Assembly (NCBI RefSeq): GCF_019091455.1
Contig: NZ_JAGXJN010000001.1
Span: 186,001-250,000, forward strand
Length of the DNA stretch: 64,000 nt
Origin: Chitinophaga sp. GbtcB8
GTDB taxonomy: Bacteria; Bacteroidota; Bacteroidia; Chitinophagales; Chitinophagaceae
Reading direction: 5' to 3'
Position 1 is the stretch's first letter; each line of letters begins with the position of its first letter. Shown here piece after piece: positions 44,663 through 54,396 of the stretch. The position numbers and the translations under genes are program-made. The notes under the pieces were generated by a model that had not been told where the DNA came from, ran no database searches, and worked only from the letters and a program-made list of their open reading frames with translations.

Positions 44663-44719
44663 ATGGAACCGAGCATGAGATATTTTCTTACACAGGAGCA
44701 TGTTAATGCGAGGTTCCAT
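44663..44719. promoter_or_regulatory. Inverted repeat between the AraC and SDR genes
   Basis: ATGGAACC (44663-44670) and GGTTCCAT (44712-44719) flank 41 bases and both arms extend with partial matches (AGCATG and GCGA side). It lies 30 bases before the SDR start codon, a plausible operator or looped site. Confidence 0.4.
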
Positions 44720-44749
44720 CTGACCCGTAAAAAAATCAAATATTAACAG

Positions 44750-45487
44750 ATGAAAACAGCACTTATAACAGGCGCAAATAAAAGCATTGGTTTTGAAACT
44801 GCCAGGCAATTAGCTGCACAGGGTTATTTTATTTTCCTGGGCAGCAGGGATCTTAAAAATGGAGAGCAGGCAGTGGCACAGCTGAAAGCCGAAGGCTTTG
44901 ACCAGCTCACACTTGTTCAGCTAAACGTAGCTGATCCTGCATCTGTAAAAGCGGCCCGGGAGCAGGTAGAAAAACAAACTGCTTCTTTGGACCTGCTGAT
45001 CAATAACGCCGGCATTAGCGGCGGCTTTCCGCAAACGCCTTCTACAACGGAGGTGGCTACTATCCGCGAGGTTTTTGACACCAACTTTTTTGGCGCCATA
45101 AACGTTACACAGGTTTTCCTGGATCTCTTGAAAAAATCCCCTGCCCCGCGTATTGTGAATGTAACATCGGGCTTAGGATCGCTTACCTTACACAGTGACC
45201 CCAACTGGAAATATTATGCAATAAAAGGCGGCGCTTACGGTCCTTCCAAAACGGCCCTGAATGCGTATACCGTTGCACTGGCTTATGAGCTGCGCGATAC
45301 TGCCTTTAAAGTAAATGCAGTGGACCCGGGGCATACGGGTACTGATTTTAATAATCACCGCGGCCCTGGCAGCGTGGAGAACGCTGCAAAGATCATTGTT
45401 AAATATGCTTTGCTTGATGCAGAGGGCCCTACCGGGAAATACTTCAGCAATGACATGGATGGTGAAGGGGATGAAAGTCCCTGGTGA
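44750..45487 (+). CDS. SDR-family oxidoreductase
   Basis: A 245-residue classical short-chain dehydrogenase/reductase with a Rossmann fold. The cofactor motif is TGANKSIGFETA near the N-terminus, then LLINNAGISG, and the catalytic YxxxK in YGPSKTALN. NADP(H) preference is likely because Arg follows at SRD. The substrate is unknown. The AraC gene upstream may regulate it. Its stop codon directly abuts that of the convergent xth gene. Confidence 0.9.
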   Translation: MKTALITGANKSIGFETARQLAAQGYFIFLGSRDLKNGEQAVAQLKAEGFDQLTLVQLNVADPASVKAAREQVEKQTASLDLLINNAGISGGFPQTPSTTEVATIREVFDTNFFGAINVTQVFLDLLKKSPAPRIVNVTSGLGSLTLHSDPNWKYYAIKGGAYGPSKTALNAYTVALAYELRDTAFKVNAVDPGHTGTDFNNHRGPGSVENAAKIIVKYALLDAEGPTGKYFSNDMDGEGDESPW

Positions 45488-46261
45488 TCACTTGTCCAGC
45501 TGGATCCACACCGGCGCATGATCGCTTGATTTTTCCCAGCCGCGTACCTCCTTATCAACACCGGCAGCTTTCAGGCGTTTTTCCAGGTGCGGGCTTAGCA
45601 GAAAATGATCAATACGCAAACCGGCATTGCGGTTATAAGCCTGGCGGAAATAATCCCAGAAGGTGTAGATCTTTTCACCGGGATGCAGGGTTCGTATGGC
45701 ATCAGTCCAGCCCTGCGCTACCAGTTTCTTAAATGCGTCACGCACTTCCGGCAGGAACAGGGCATCATTTACCCAGCTTTCAGGCTTATACACATCCAGC
45801 TCAGTAGGCATTACATTATAATCGCCTACCAATACTACCGGTATATCCTGCGCCAGCAGGTCCTTTGCATGTGCATGCAGGCGTTTGAACCAGCTCAGCT
45901 TATAGTCGAACTTAGGGCCAGGCGCAGGGTTGCCGTTAGGTAAGTACAAACAGCCTATTAAGATGCCGTTGACAGTGGCTTCTATATAACGGCTATTCAC
46001 ATCGTCCGGGTCGCCGGGCAGCGCCCGCCGCAGCTCCTGGGGTTTTCCGATCTTTGAGAGGATGGCTACACCGGTCCAGCTTTTTTGTCCGTGCCAGATG
46101 GCTTCATAACCGGCGTCTGTAATAGCCTGCTCAGGGAATTTTTCCGGGGGCGCTTTTAGCTCCTGCAAACAGGCCACATCGGGCGCGGTTTCTTTTAACC
46201 AGCGCAGCAGAACGGGTAAGCGGCCATTGACACCATTAACGTTATAGGTAGCTATTTTCAT
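45488..46261 (-). CDS. xth: Exodeoxyribonuclease III
   Basis: AP endonuclease and 3'-exonuclease of base excision repair. The 257-residue EEP-fold protein has the metal-binding Glu in CLQELKAPPEKF, GDYNVMPTELDVY, and the C-terminal SDHAPVWIQL with the catalytic Asp-His. Length is normal for ExoIII. Monocistronic. Confidence 0.93.
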   Translation of the reverse strand: MKIATYNVNGVNGRLPVLLRWLKETAPDVACLQELKAPPEKFPEQAITDAGYEAIWHGQKSWTGVAILSKIGKPQELRRALPGDPDDVNSRYIEATVNGILIGCLYLPNGNPAPGPKFDYKLSWFKRLHAHAKDLLAQDIPVVLVGDYNVMPTELDVYKPESWVNDALFLPEVRDAFKKLVAQGWTDAIRTLHPGEKIYTFWDYFRQAYNRNAGLRIDHFLLSPHLEKRLKAAGVDKEVRGWEKSSDHAPVWIQLDK

Positions 46262-46316
46262 GATGATGGGTGATGGGATTTATGTGGATCAGTACTTCGA
46301 ATTTCGTGCCATTGGG

Positions 46317-46754
46317 TTATAATATTATTGCCTTTCCTTCCACCGGTTCCGACAACACGCTGTAAGTGATCGTTTCCCCGTACGCACCAAACTTATCCAG
46401 GATCACATCCAGCTCTGCTCTTGTATTTACCGTTACGCTTACAAAGAAACAATACTCCCCGGTTACGCGTACTATATCTGTTATACCCGCTATTTTTTCT
46501 GTTGCTTTTAAAAATGTATCTGTGTAGGCGTGCGGCAGCTTTACGCCTATCAATGCTTTTTCCGTGTATTGCAGGCGCCGGAAATCAATATGGGTACCAA
46601 AACCTTTGATGATGCCTGCTTCCTCCATCCGTTTTATTCTTTCGCCTACAGCAGGCGCGGTAAGGCCTATCCGGCGGCCCAGCTCTGCGTTGCTGATGCG
46701 TGCGTTCTGCTGCAGTTCATTCAATATAGCTTTATGTAATTCATCCAGCTGCAT
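46317..46754 (-). CDS. Lrp/AsnC-family regulator
   Basis: A 145-residue regulator with an N-terminal helix-turn-helix (NARISNAELGRRIGLTAPAVGERIKRMEEAGII in part) and an AsnC ligand-binding domain (IVRVTGEYCFFVSVTVNTRAELD in part). It is divergent, by 86 bases, from an EamA transporter gene, an arrangement where Lrp proteins often control export or uptake of an amino acid. Confidence 0.9.
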   Translation of the reverse strand: MQLDELHKAILNELQQNARISNAELGRRIGLTAPAVGERIKRMEEAGIIKGFGTHIDFRRLQYTEKALIGVKLPHAYTDTFLKATEKIAGITDIVRVTGEYCFFVSVTVNTRAELDVILDKFGAYGETITYSVLSEPVEGKAIIL

Positions 46755-46840
46755 ATAAATTCTTTCGGTTTGTAAGTTTGGCGAAGATATTCCTTTGAAT
46801 CGAAAGCGGCCTTACGCCCTGCCGGTATTTACTTTGTGCA

Positions 46841-47707
46841 ATGAAAACACTCACGGCTGTGAACACGGCTAACCGTTCTTTCCTGCTGGCCATTTTGGCT
46901 ATCTGCTTGTTAGCCAGTGGCGGTATTTTTGTCAGGCTCAGCACCTTACCTCCTATTCATACCGGCTTTTACCGGGTATTGTTCTCCGTTTTTCTCCTGT
47001 ACCCGTTTGTTAAAAGTAAATTACGGCAATTGGATGTAAAAACGATGGTCACTATTATTATAGCAGGGGTATTCCTGGCGCTGGACCTCATACTCTGGAA
47101 CATCTCCTTTCACCTGACTTCCGTAGCTAATGCCAACCTGTTTGCCAATTTAGTGCCTTTTACCATGATACCGGTGGCGTATTTTGTTTTTAAAGAGCGC
47201 TTGCAGCCCCGGTTCTTTTTGGGTGTGGCTACCACTTTAGCAGGGATCTTTTTGCTGGTGTCCGGTAAAATAAATCCTACGTTCAGCAATTATAAAGGCG
47301 ACCTGCTGGCGTTTGCCACCTCTGTTTTTTATGCGCTGTTCCTGCTAACGGTGTATACTATACGGGATAAGGTGGATGCGCTGACCATTATGTTTATAAG
47401 CGCGTTCGGATCCTTGCCGGTATTATTTGGGGCGATGGTTTGGCGAGAGGGGTTTTATGTACCGCAGACGTTTACAGACCTGTACCCGCTGATCTGTTTA
47501 GCGGTGTTTTCCCAAATCCTTGGGCAGGGATTGCTGAGCTATTGCATGGGCAAGCTGCCGGTAGCAGTGGCTTCACTGGTGGTGCTTACGCAGCCGCTGG
47601 TTGCAGCGGTGTATGCCTATGTACTGTTTCATGAGCGGTTATCATTTGGGGAAATGGCCGGTATGCTGGTGGCTTTAACCGGGATATTTTTTGCGAAGAA
47701 ATCGTGA
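46841..47707 (+). CDS. DMT-superfamily (EamA) transporter
   Basis: A 288-residue inner-membrane protein with ten predicted helices in two EamA repeats, the second starting near GDLLAFATSVFYALFL and ending LTGIFFAKKS. Such carriers export amino acids or other metabolites. The adjacent divergent Lrp/AsnC gene suggests amino-acid-linked regulation. Confidence 0.88.
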   Translation: MKTLTAVNTANRSFLLAILAICLLASGGIFVRLSTLPPIHTGFYRVLFSVFLLYPFVKSKLRQLDVKTMVTIIIAGVFLALDLILWNISFHLTSVANANLFANLVPFTMIPVAYFVFKERLQPRFFLGVATTLAGIFLLVSGKINPTFSNYKGDLLAFATSVFYALFLLTVYTIRDKVDALTIMFISAFGSLPVLFGAMVWREGFYVPQTFTDLYPLICLAVFSQILGQGLLSYCMGKLPVAVASLVVLTQPLVAAVYAYVLFHERLSFGEMAGMLVALTGIFFAKKS

Positions 47708-47733
47708 TGCCAATGGTTAGAGAATGTAAAAAT

Positions 47734-47774
47734 AAAATGCCGCGAAACCAGGTGGGCTTATATCGCGGCATTTT
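47734..47774. terminator. Bidirectional terminator
   Basis: Perfect 12-base arms (47734-47745 and 47763-47774) around a 17-base loop, with A run before and T run after. Flanking AATGTAAA/TTTACATT sequences can extend the stem. It lies between convergent EamA and GH32 genes and should stop both. Confidence 0.85.
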
Positions 47775-47819
47775 ACTTTACATTTATGATTTGAAATTTT
47801 ACATTCCTTTTAGTCGGCC

Positions 47820-49343
47820 CTATTTATCCAAATTCCACACCTTCAGCTCATTCAACTCCACACTTCCCTCTTTTGCAAAAGCTGCAAAACCAGTGGCGCC
47901 GGGCGCGGGAAAGAGCAAGGTAGTAAGCACCTGCTCCCCATCATTCACAAATACTTCCAGAGATGACTTATCAAACAGCACCTGCAATTTTATTTTATTG
48001 TTCACAGGTTGTACCTGCAATTTTTGTACATCGCCAGAAACCTTGCCTTCCTTCATATTTGCCAGGTACAGCTCATGGCTTTGGGTGTTATAACCCAGCA
48101 CCGTTTCCGTACCGCCGGTTTGCTGCGCTATCTTCAGGCCAAAATCTATTGCAGTGGCGGGGGTAAACTCCGCCTCTATCCAGTTCGTGTTGGTGTTAAA
48201 GCTGTTGGCTGTATTTAAAGGCAGCTCCTGGTTATTGATAGTAACATTCTTTTTTACCAGTTTTTTAGCTGCCGGTAATTTATCCAGCGAAGCATTCAGC
48301 ACTGCTGATGGCTGCTGAAATAAACGTATACCCGCAGGCGTGGTTTTTAACAGCAGGTCCCGGGGAATTGACATTTGCCCGCGCCAGGGAAAGGTGGCTG
48401 TTTCAAAAGGCATCAGCCAGCCCACCATGGTCTGGCGGCCCTCCGGCAGGTGATTGTAGGGGATAGCGGCATAAAAGGTTTTGCCATAATCCACGAATAG
48501 CTGGCTTTCCGCAGGATTATTATTGGTAAATGTTTTGCCATCAAAATCACCAATGAAGTATTGCATGCCGGTGGCGGCATCCGGGTTGCCGGATGATACC
48601 ATGAGCAGCCATTTCTTTTTTGAAGGATCACCATCTACGTACAGCGGCGTTAAAGAAGGGCATTCCCAGATCTTGCGCGTATCGCCCTGGCCGCCAAACT
48701 CGCTCAACAGCTCCCAGTTTTTCAGGTTCGCAGAACTATAGAACTGTACCTTATGCTCTGCAGGTACAGCTACGGTCATCAGCCATTTGTGCTGGTCTTC
48801 CAGCCAGATCACGCTGGGGTCGCGGAAATCTTTTTTATTAATATCTACCACCGGGTTGCCGGAATATTGGGTGTAGGTTAGCCCGCCGTCATTGCTATAA
48901 GCAATGAACTGTGATTCCTTTTGCTGTTTGGGCTGATCTGCGGTATAGATGGCTACAATGGGCGCCTTGCCATTCTTACCAAAACCGCTGCTGTTCTGTT
49001 TGTCCAATACGGCGGAACCGGAAAAGATCCAGGTGGTGGTATCTTTGCTTTCCATTTCAGGAATGGCTACCGGTAAGTGTTTCCAGTGCAGCAGATCTTT
49101 GCTGGTGGCGTGGCCCCAGCTCATATGCCCCCATTTATTTTCAAAGGGATTGTGCTGGTAATACAGGTGGTATACGCCATCCAGGTAGATCAATCCATTG
49201 GGATCGTTGGTCCAGTTCTTAGCGGGTGTGAAGTGGTATACCGGGCGCCATTGAGGCGTAGGCGTGGTGGCGTCCTGCGCCTGCAGTAGGGCGGGCAGCA
49301 GGCCTACCCCGGCTAACAACATCGAAAAGAGTTTTTTTTTCAT
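47820..49343 (-). CDS. Glycoside hydrolase family 32 (levanase/inulinase-like)
   Basis: A 507-residue secreted fructan hydrolase. The ATG at 49343 gives signal peptide MKKKLFSMLLAGVGLLPALLQA; the upstream in-frame start would lie in repeat DNA. GH32 motifs are WTNDPNGLIY (nucleophile Asp), KDFRDPSV and the acid/base WECPSL. A C-terminal beta-sandwich ends in VFVNDGEQVLTTLLFP and onward. No lipobox is seen, so it is probably periplasmic or soluble. Last gene of the fructan locus, after SusC and SusD. It should release fructose from levan- or inulin-type chains. Confidence 0.93.
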   Translation of the reverse strand: MKKKLFSMLLAGVGLLPALLQAQDATTPTPQWRPVYHFTPAKNWTNDPNGLIYLDGVYHLYYQHNPFENKWGHMSWGHATSKDLLHWKHLPVAIPEMESKDTTTWIFSGSAVLDKQNSSGFGKNGKAPIVAIYTADQPKQQKESQFIAYSNDGGLTYTQYSGNPVVDINKKDFRDPSVIWLEDQHKWLMTVAVPAEHKVQFYSSANLKNWELLSEFGGQGDTRKIWECPSLTPLYVDGDPSKKKWLLMVSSGNPDAATGMQYFIGDFDGKTFTNNNPAESQLFVDYGKTFYAAIPYNHLPEGRQTMVGWLMPFETATFPWRGQMSIPRDLLLKTTPAGIRLFQQPSAVLNASLDKLPAAKKLVKKNVTINNQELPLNTANSFNTNTNWIEAEFTPATAIDFGLKIAQQTGGTETVLGYNTQSHELYLANMKEGKVSGDVQKLQVQPVNNKIKLQVLFDKSSLEVFVNDGEQVLTTLLFPAPGATGFAAFAKEGSVELNELKVWNLDK

Positions 49344-49355
49344 AATTTTTTTTTT

Positions 49356-49421
49356 GTTCCTTTTTGCTTCCCCAAAAAGGAACCAAAAAGGGGACCGCAA
49401 CCGGTTACCGCCCGGTTGCGG
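49356..49421 (-). promoter_or_regulatory. Twin hairpins in the leader before the GH32 gene
   Basis: Hairpin A has perfect 10-base arms (49356-49365 and 49374-49383) and ends 12 bases before the start codon. Hairpin B has perfect 10-base arms (49395-49404 and 49412-49421, loop of 7). Direct repeats CCAAAAAGG overlap hairpin A. Lying inside the susD-GH32 gap of about 180 bases, they may protect the mRNA end, attenuate transcription or control translation. Confidence 0.6.
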
Positions 49422-49525
49422 GTTGGTACATTGATTAAGCTTTTTTGCTACTGTGGTGCCAGGCTTTGGAGCCTTGAGCTGCACAGTGTTTTATGATACG
49501 TTGTATGTTCATATTTTATGTCGCT

Positions 49526-51244
49526 TTACCAGCCGGTGTTTTGTTTGTATAAGCCTTTGCTGAAGTTAATCTGGTTCAGCGGTATGGGCAAATATTCATC
49601 GCGGCCTTTTTTGAAGAGCGCGTCGTTGAGATGGGCGCTGCGCGTTTTTTCGGTGGTAAAATAGGTGTTTAGATATTCTGCTGCAATGCCCCAGCGTACC
49701 AGGTCAAAAAAGCGGTAACCTTCCATGGCAAACTCCAAACGCCGCTCCCAGCGCATGGCCTGGCGGGCAAAATCCTGCGTCCAGGTGCAGTTGATGCCTG
49801 GCTGGTAAATACCCATTTTGTAATTGGATGTGAAGCTGCCATTGGATTGTTTTAACAGGCTGGTGCTGGCACCGGCCCTTTGCCGTATGCTGTTGATCAA
49901 AGGTAAAGCCTCATTTTGCCGGCCCAGCTCTATCAATGCTTCTGCCTTAAACAGCAGCACATCGGCATAGCGGATCACTTCCCAGTTCTTGGAGCTGGAC
50001 ATAAAAGGCGGCACCTTCTGAAAGGCAGGATCATCCGGCAATACGGCTTCTTTTAAACTTAGGTAGCTGCCATATACCTCTGGTGCGCGTGCCCAGGAAC
50101 GCTGGTAAATAAACGCAGGATCGTATTTATAAGGATGCTCCGGTATGGCTACGGTATGGTCTAAACGCGGATCAAAGGTGAGGGTCTGGAAATCACTTTC
50201 CTTGGTAATGTTCACGTTGTTGAATGTGTTGAACATAGGCAAGCCAAAATTATCTGTCTTAAAAGCATTCACCAGGTTATAGCTGGGAGAGTGAAAGCCG
50301 CAGCAGCCAAAATCCTGGTTCATGGGATAATCCAGCGCATGTCCATAATCCAGGCGGCCTTTGGGTGTACCATCGTCTTTGGAATATTGAATGGCAAAAA
50401 CAGATTCAGGACCGTTCTCATTCTTTGATAAAAAGTTATTGGCAAAATCTGCTGCCAGCTGGTATTTACCGGATGCCATTACTTCATCACAAAGCGCATT
50501 TACCTGCTGTAACATAGCGGCATCAATGCCGGTAACAGCATTACTTTCATTCTGCTTATAGGCTGCATACAACAGGGTTTTAGCCAGGTATGCTTTGGCC
50601 GCAAACTTATTGGGACGGCCGGTTTCAGGCTGTGTTGCGGGTAAGTTAGCTGCTGCAAAAGTGAAGTCTGCTATGATCTTGCTCCATAGCTCCTGGTCGG
50701 TATATACGCGGTTGGAGATGGTATCATAACTTGCCTTGGGCATGGTTTCATCTATGTAAGGCACATGCTTGAAAAGTATTTTCAGTAAAAAGTAAAAGTG
50801 GCCGCGCAGGAATTTCATTTCTGCCTGGCGGATGGTTTTATTGGGAAAGGCATCGTCTGTGGCGGTATTCAAACGGCCCAGCGCATCATTGGCCCGGCCT
50901 ATACACACGTATAAACGGAACCATAACAGGTCAGACGAACCATTGTCTACCCGGTTCAGGGAAAAAGTTTCGTAAAAATGATAGTCGCTGATATCACCGG
51001 CGCCATCTCCGCCTTTATACGCATCGCCGCTGCGAATGTTGCCATAAGGCCACATGCTGGAATAAGGCGCGGTGTAGTGATCGTTCCCTAAACCGGCATA
51101 AGCGGCCACCACCATCTTTTCCAGGTTCTCCGGCGTATTCAGGTCATCGCCGGAAATTACGGCCTGCGGCGTTTGATCCAGGAACTTGCTGCAGGCGCCC
51201 AACAGCAGGCAGCTGCCTATAATTATATATTGAAGGTACTTCAT
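49526..51244 (-). CDS. SusD/RagB-family glycan-binding lipoprotein
   Basis: A 572-residue surface lipoprotein with signal and lipobox (CLLLGACSKFLDQ, Cys18). TPR-like helices and the C-terminal block (WERRLEFAMEGYRFFDLVRWG, in part, then RDEYLPIPLNQINFSKG) are typical of SusD_RagB. It lids the SusC barrel encoded 18 bases upstream and captures oligosaccharides. In this locus the ligand should be fructan. Confidence 0.95.
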   Translation of the reverse strand: MKYLQYIIIGSCLLLGACSKFLDQTPQAVISGDDLNTPENLEKMVVAAYAGLGNDHYTAPYSSMWPYGNIRSGDAYKGGDGAGDISDYHFYETFSLNRVDNGSSDLLWFRLYVCIGRANDALGRLNTATDDAFPNKTIRQAEMKFLRGHFYFLLKILFKHVPYIDETMPKASYDTISNRVYTDQELWSKIIADFTFAAANLPATQPETGRPNKFAAKAYLAKTLLYAAYKQNESNAVTGIDAAMLQQVNALCDEVMASGKYQLAADFANNFLSKNENGPESVFAIQYSKDDGTPKGRLDYGHALDYPMNQDFGCCGFHSPSYNLVNAFKTDNFGLPMFNTFNNVNITKESDFQTLTFDPRLDHTVAIPEHPYKYDPAFIYQRSWARAPEVYGSYLSLKEAVLPDDPAFQKVPPFMSSSKNWEVIRYADVLLFKAEALIELGRQNEALPLINSIRQRAGASTSLLKQSNGSFTSNYKMGIYQPGINCTWTQDFARQAMRWERRLEFAMEGYRFFDLVRWGIAAEYLNTYFTTEKTRSAHLNDALFKKGRDEYLPIPLNQINFSKGLYKQNTGW

Positions 51245-51262
51245 GTTGCTGTGTTTAATAGT

Positions 51263-54200
51263 TTAAAAGGACAGGTTTAAACCCAGGGTGCCAATTACCG
51301 GAATGGGGTAGGCATTGTTCGGGTTTTCAGGATCAGTGGCAGTGAAAGTTTTGCTCTTTATGGTGAACAAATTACTGCCCTGCATATATACCCTGGCCGT
51401 TTGTAAACGCTTGCTGAAAAAATGCTGGAAGCTATACCCTACCTGCAGGTTCCGGAGCTTCAGGTAAGAACCGGATTCCAGGAAGTAGGTGGAGGTACGG
51501 TTCTCGTTATTACGGTCTACCAGTGTTAAAGCAGGTATGGAAGCATCTGCATGCTGGGGTGTCCAGGCATCCAGCGTACGTGCGCCCCAGTTAGTACCCG
51601 GCCATATGGAGGCAAAGTCGGTATAAGTTTTAAAAGTGTTATACACCTGCACGCCCTGGATCCCCTGAAGGAAAAAAGTAAGGTCAAAGTGTTTGTACTC
51701 TAAAGACACATTCAAACCATAGGTAAAATCAGGATCGCCTTTACCAATGTAGTTGCGGTCCTTGTCATCCACCACGCCATCGTTGTTCAGGTCTTTATAA
51801 CGGATGCGGCCCAGGCCTTTGCCTATCTGGTCAGCATAATCATCTACCTCTTTCTGGGAGCGGAACAGGCCATCTGCTATGTAACCGAAGGTGGAGTTAA
51901 CAGAACGCCCCAGGATGGTTTTATCCTGCCCGTTGCCGGGATAAGAGGTAAGCACCTCTGCCGGCAGCTTTGTAATTTTATTGCGATAGGTGGCTATGTT
52001 GCCGGTAACGGTTAAAGCCAGTCCCGGTGCAATGTTGCCGCTATAAGACAGTAATACTTCCAGGCCTTTGTTCTGCATAGAGGCGCCGTTCACGAATTTG
52101 GTGCCGCCCTCCCCAATCACCGCCAGGTAAGCCGGGCTAATGAGGATGTCGGATGTTTTCTTAATAAAATAATCCACGGAACCACTGAGGCGGTTATCGA
52201 ACAAACCAAAGTCCAGCCCAAAGTTTGACTGTACCGTGCTTTCCCATTTCAGCGCGGGATTGCCCTGCTGTATCAGGGTATAACCGGATGGCAGCTGCCC
52301 GGAGCCTGCGCCGCCAAGATCATATGCGCTGCCGCTATCAAAATCCCAGGTAGGATCTATGCCATAAATAGCGGAGTATAAAGTATTGGTAGCATTGTTG
52401 GCAATTTCCTGGTTACCGGTTTTACCCCAGCCGTAACGCAGCTTCAGGTCAGAGATAAAGGCTACATTATTCTTGATGAAATTTTCTTCGCTCACGCGCC
52501 AGCCCAGTGATACGGCGGGGAACATACCAAAGCGGTTCTCTTTCCCAAAACGGGAAGAGCCATCACGGCGGAGGGTAACAGATGCCAGGTACCTGTTATC
52601 ATAAGAATAGTTAACCTTACCAAAATAGGATAACAACGTATACCCGCTGCCGGTACCGCCGTTATCCTTGTTGGTGGAGCCTGCGTTCAGGTAGGAATAG
52701 TCAATATTCTCCAGCGCATACCCTTGCCGGCTGGCGTAAAAGTTCTGCGCCATATATTTGATCTGCTCCTCGCCCAGCAGGAAATCCAGGTGGTGTTTTT
52801 GCAGCGTTACATCGTAGGTAAGGGTATTTTGCCATACCCAGTTACCGTTGTAGTCCTGCGAGGTTTGGGAAAAATTCGTTTTATCTGACAGGAAACCGGA
52901 GGTATAAGATTTGCGCAGCGTACGCTGGTAGGTACCGTTATAGTCTATACCATAGCTGCTTTTAAAATGCAGGTTGGGAATAATTTCCAGGTCGGCGTAA
53001 GCATTGCCGAAAATGCGGTAAAAGTTGCTTTTGTTCTGCCGGTTATCTTCGATCAGGCGTACGGGATTCTGACGGTCCGTCATGCCAGGTGCAGGGCCGC
53101 CCCAGCCGCCATCCACGGTATGTATAGGTACAACCGGCTGTTGCACCAGCGCGGTAAATAAAATGTCGGACGAAGGGACCAGCGCATCTTTTATATAGGA
53201 TGCGGAAAGGTTCTCTCCTATTCTTAAGCGGCCGTTAAAAAATGAATAATCGGTATTAAAACGGGCCGTGATCTTTTGCTGGTTCGTAGCTTTTACAATG
53301 CCTTTATTGTTGTACATGCCTACGGAGAAAAACGAGTTGCCTCTTTCGCTGCCGTTGGCAATGGAGATGTTATAATTCTGCAGCAGGGAGGTTTGCGCAA
53401 TCTGGTCGTACCAATAGGTATCTGCCGGGTGCATGGTTTTAGCGGCATCAATAAATTCCGGCAGGTTTATTTTATTCAGCACCGGGTTATTGTAATCGCC
53501 GTTCCAGTCGTACTGGTAGATCTGGTTGTTGTTGGGATCTACATGGTCATTCACCGCTGCCTGCCAGTAGGCGCGGCCACGGCCATCTGTATTCAGGGTT
53601 TTTAGCTTTGTGCTGTAATACTGCAAAGAGGAAGAGGCATCCACATTAATGCGGCTGTAACCTTTTTTGGCTCTTTTGGTAGTAACAATAATAACGCCGT
53701 TGGCTGCACGTGAACCGTAGATGGTTGCGGCAGATGCATCTTTCAATACCTGTATGGATTCAATGTCGCTCTGGTTCAGCTCCTGCAGCCCTCTTTTGGT
53801 GGGGATACCATCTATTACATACAGCGGATCATTATTACCCAGGGTACCTATACCGCGTATACGTACGGTGGCGCTGCTGTTAGGATCACCGCTGGTGGTA
53901 ATGAATACGCCGGGAACGCGCCCCTGTAAGGCTTTTACAGGATTGCCCAACGGAATATCCTTGATCTCTTTTACATCCACTACAGATACCGCGCCGGTAA
54001 GGTCTGCCTTTTTCTGGGTTTGATAGCCGGTTACAATTACCTGGTTAAGGTCTGTGGCATTTTCTTCCATTTGTATAGACAGTACAGTGCCGCCTTCCCC
54101 TGCTTTTTGTGAAACAGGCTTCATGCCGATGTAGGAGAAGTTCAGCACTTCATCCGGCGCAGCCTGTATGGTAAAGTTACCACTGGCATTGGTGATGGTA

Positions 54201-54343
54201 TTGCGGTTGCCTGCCTGCACGGTTACACCGGGTAAGGGCATGCCGCCTTGTTTGCCGGTAACCGTACCGGTGATGTTGCGCTGTTGTGCCAGCCCCCAAA
54301 GACTGCATAACAGCAACGATGTTAAGTATAACAACTTTTTCAT
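51263..54343 (-). CDS. SusC/RagA-family TonB-dependent transporter
   Basis: A 1026-residue outer-membrane importer. It has a signal peptide (ending GLAQQ), CarboxypepD-regulatory domain (ITGTVTGKQGGMPLPGVTV), plug with VTGYQTQKKADLTGAVSVV and PLYVIDGIP, SusC hallmark IYGSRAANGVIIVTTK, and a long barrel ending TLGLNLSF. It pairs with the SusD downstream to import fructo-oligosaccharides. It lies 53 bases after the kinase gene, so the whole set from the MFS gene to GH32 is one probable operon. Confidence 0.95.
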   Translation of the reverse strand: MKKLLYLTSLLLCSLWGLAQQRNITGTVTGKQGGMPLPGVTVQAGNRNTITNASGNFTIQAAPDEVLNFSYIGMKPVSQKAGEGGTVLSIQMEENATDLNQVIVTGYQTQKKADLTGAVSVVDVKEIKDIPLGNPVKALQGRVPGVFITTSGDPNSSATVRIRGIGTLGNNDPLYVIDGIPTKRGLQELNQSDIESIQVLKDASAATIYGSRAANGVIIVTTKRAKKGYSRINVDASSSLQYYSTKLKTLNTDGRGRAYWQAAVNDHVDPNNNQIYQYDWNGDYNNPVLNKINLPEFIDAAKTMHPADTYWYDQIAQTSLLQNYNISIANGSERGNSFFSVGMYNNKGIVKATNQQKITARFNTDYSFFNGRLRIGENLSASYIKDALVPSSDILFTALVQQPVVPIHTVDGGWGGPAPGMTDRQNPVRLIEDNRQNKSNFYRIFGNAYADLEIIPNLHFKSSYGIDYNGTYQRTLRKSYTSGFLSDKTNFSQTSQDYNGNWVWQNTLTYDVTLQKHHLDFLLGEEQIKYMAQNFYASRQGYALENIDYSYLNAGSTNKDNGGTGSGYTLLSYFGKVNYSYDNRYLASVTLRRDGSSRFGKENRFGMFPAVSLGWRVSEENFIKNNVAFISDLKLRYGWGKTGNQEIANNATNTLYSAIYGIDPTWDFDSGSAYDLGGAGSGQLPSGYTLIQQGNPALKWESTVQSNFGLDFGLFDNRLSGSVDYFIKKTSDILISPAYLAVIGEGGTKFVNGASMQNKGLEVLLSYSGNIAPGLALTVTGNIATYRNKITKLPAEVLTSYPGNGQDKTILGRSVNSTFGYIADGLFRSQKEVDDYADQIGKGLGRIRYKDLNNDGVVDDKDRNYIGKGDPDFTYGLNVSLEYKHFDLTFFLQGIQGVQVYNTFKTYTDFASIWPGTNWGARTLDAWTPQHADASIPALTLVDRNNENRTSTYFLESGSYLKLRNLQVGYSFQHFFSKRLQTARVYMQGSNLFTIKSKTFTATDPENPNNAYPIPVIGTLGLNLSF

Positions 54344-54396
54344 AATGGGAATTTGTGTGATTGTAAACAGTTGTTTTCGTGATTGTCCCTGGTGAT

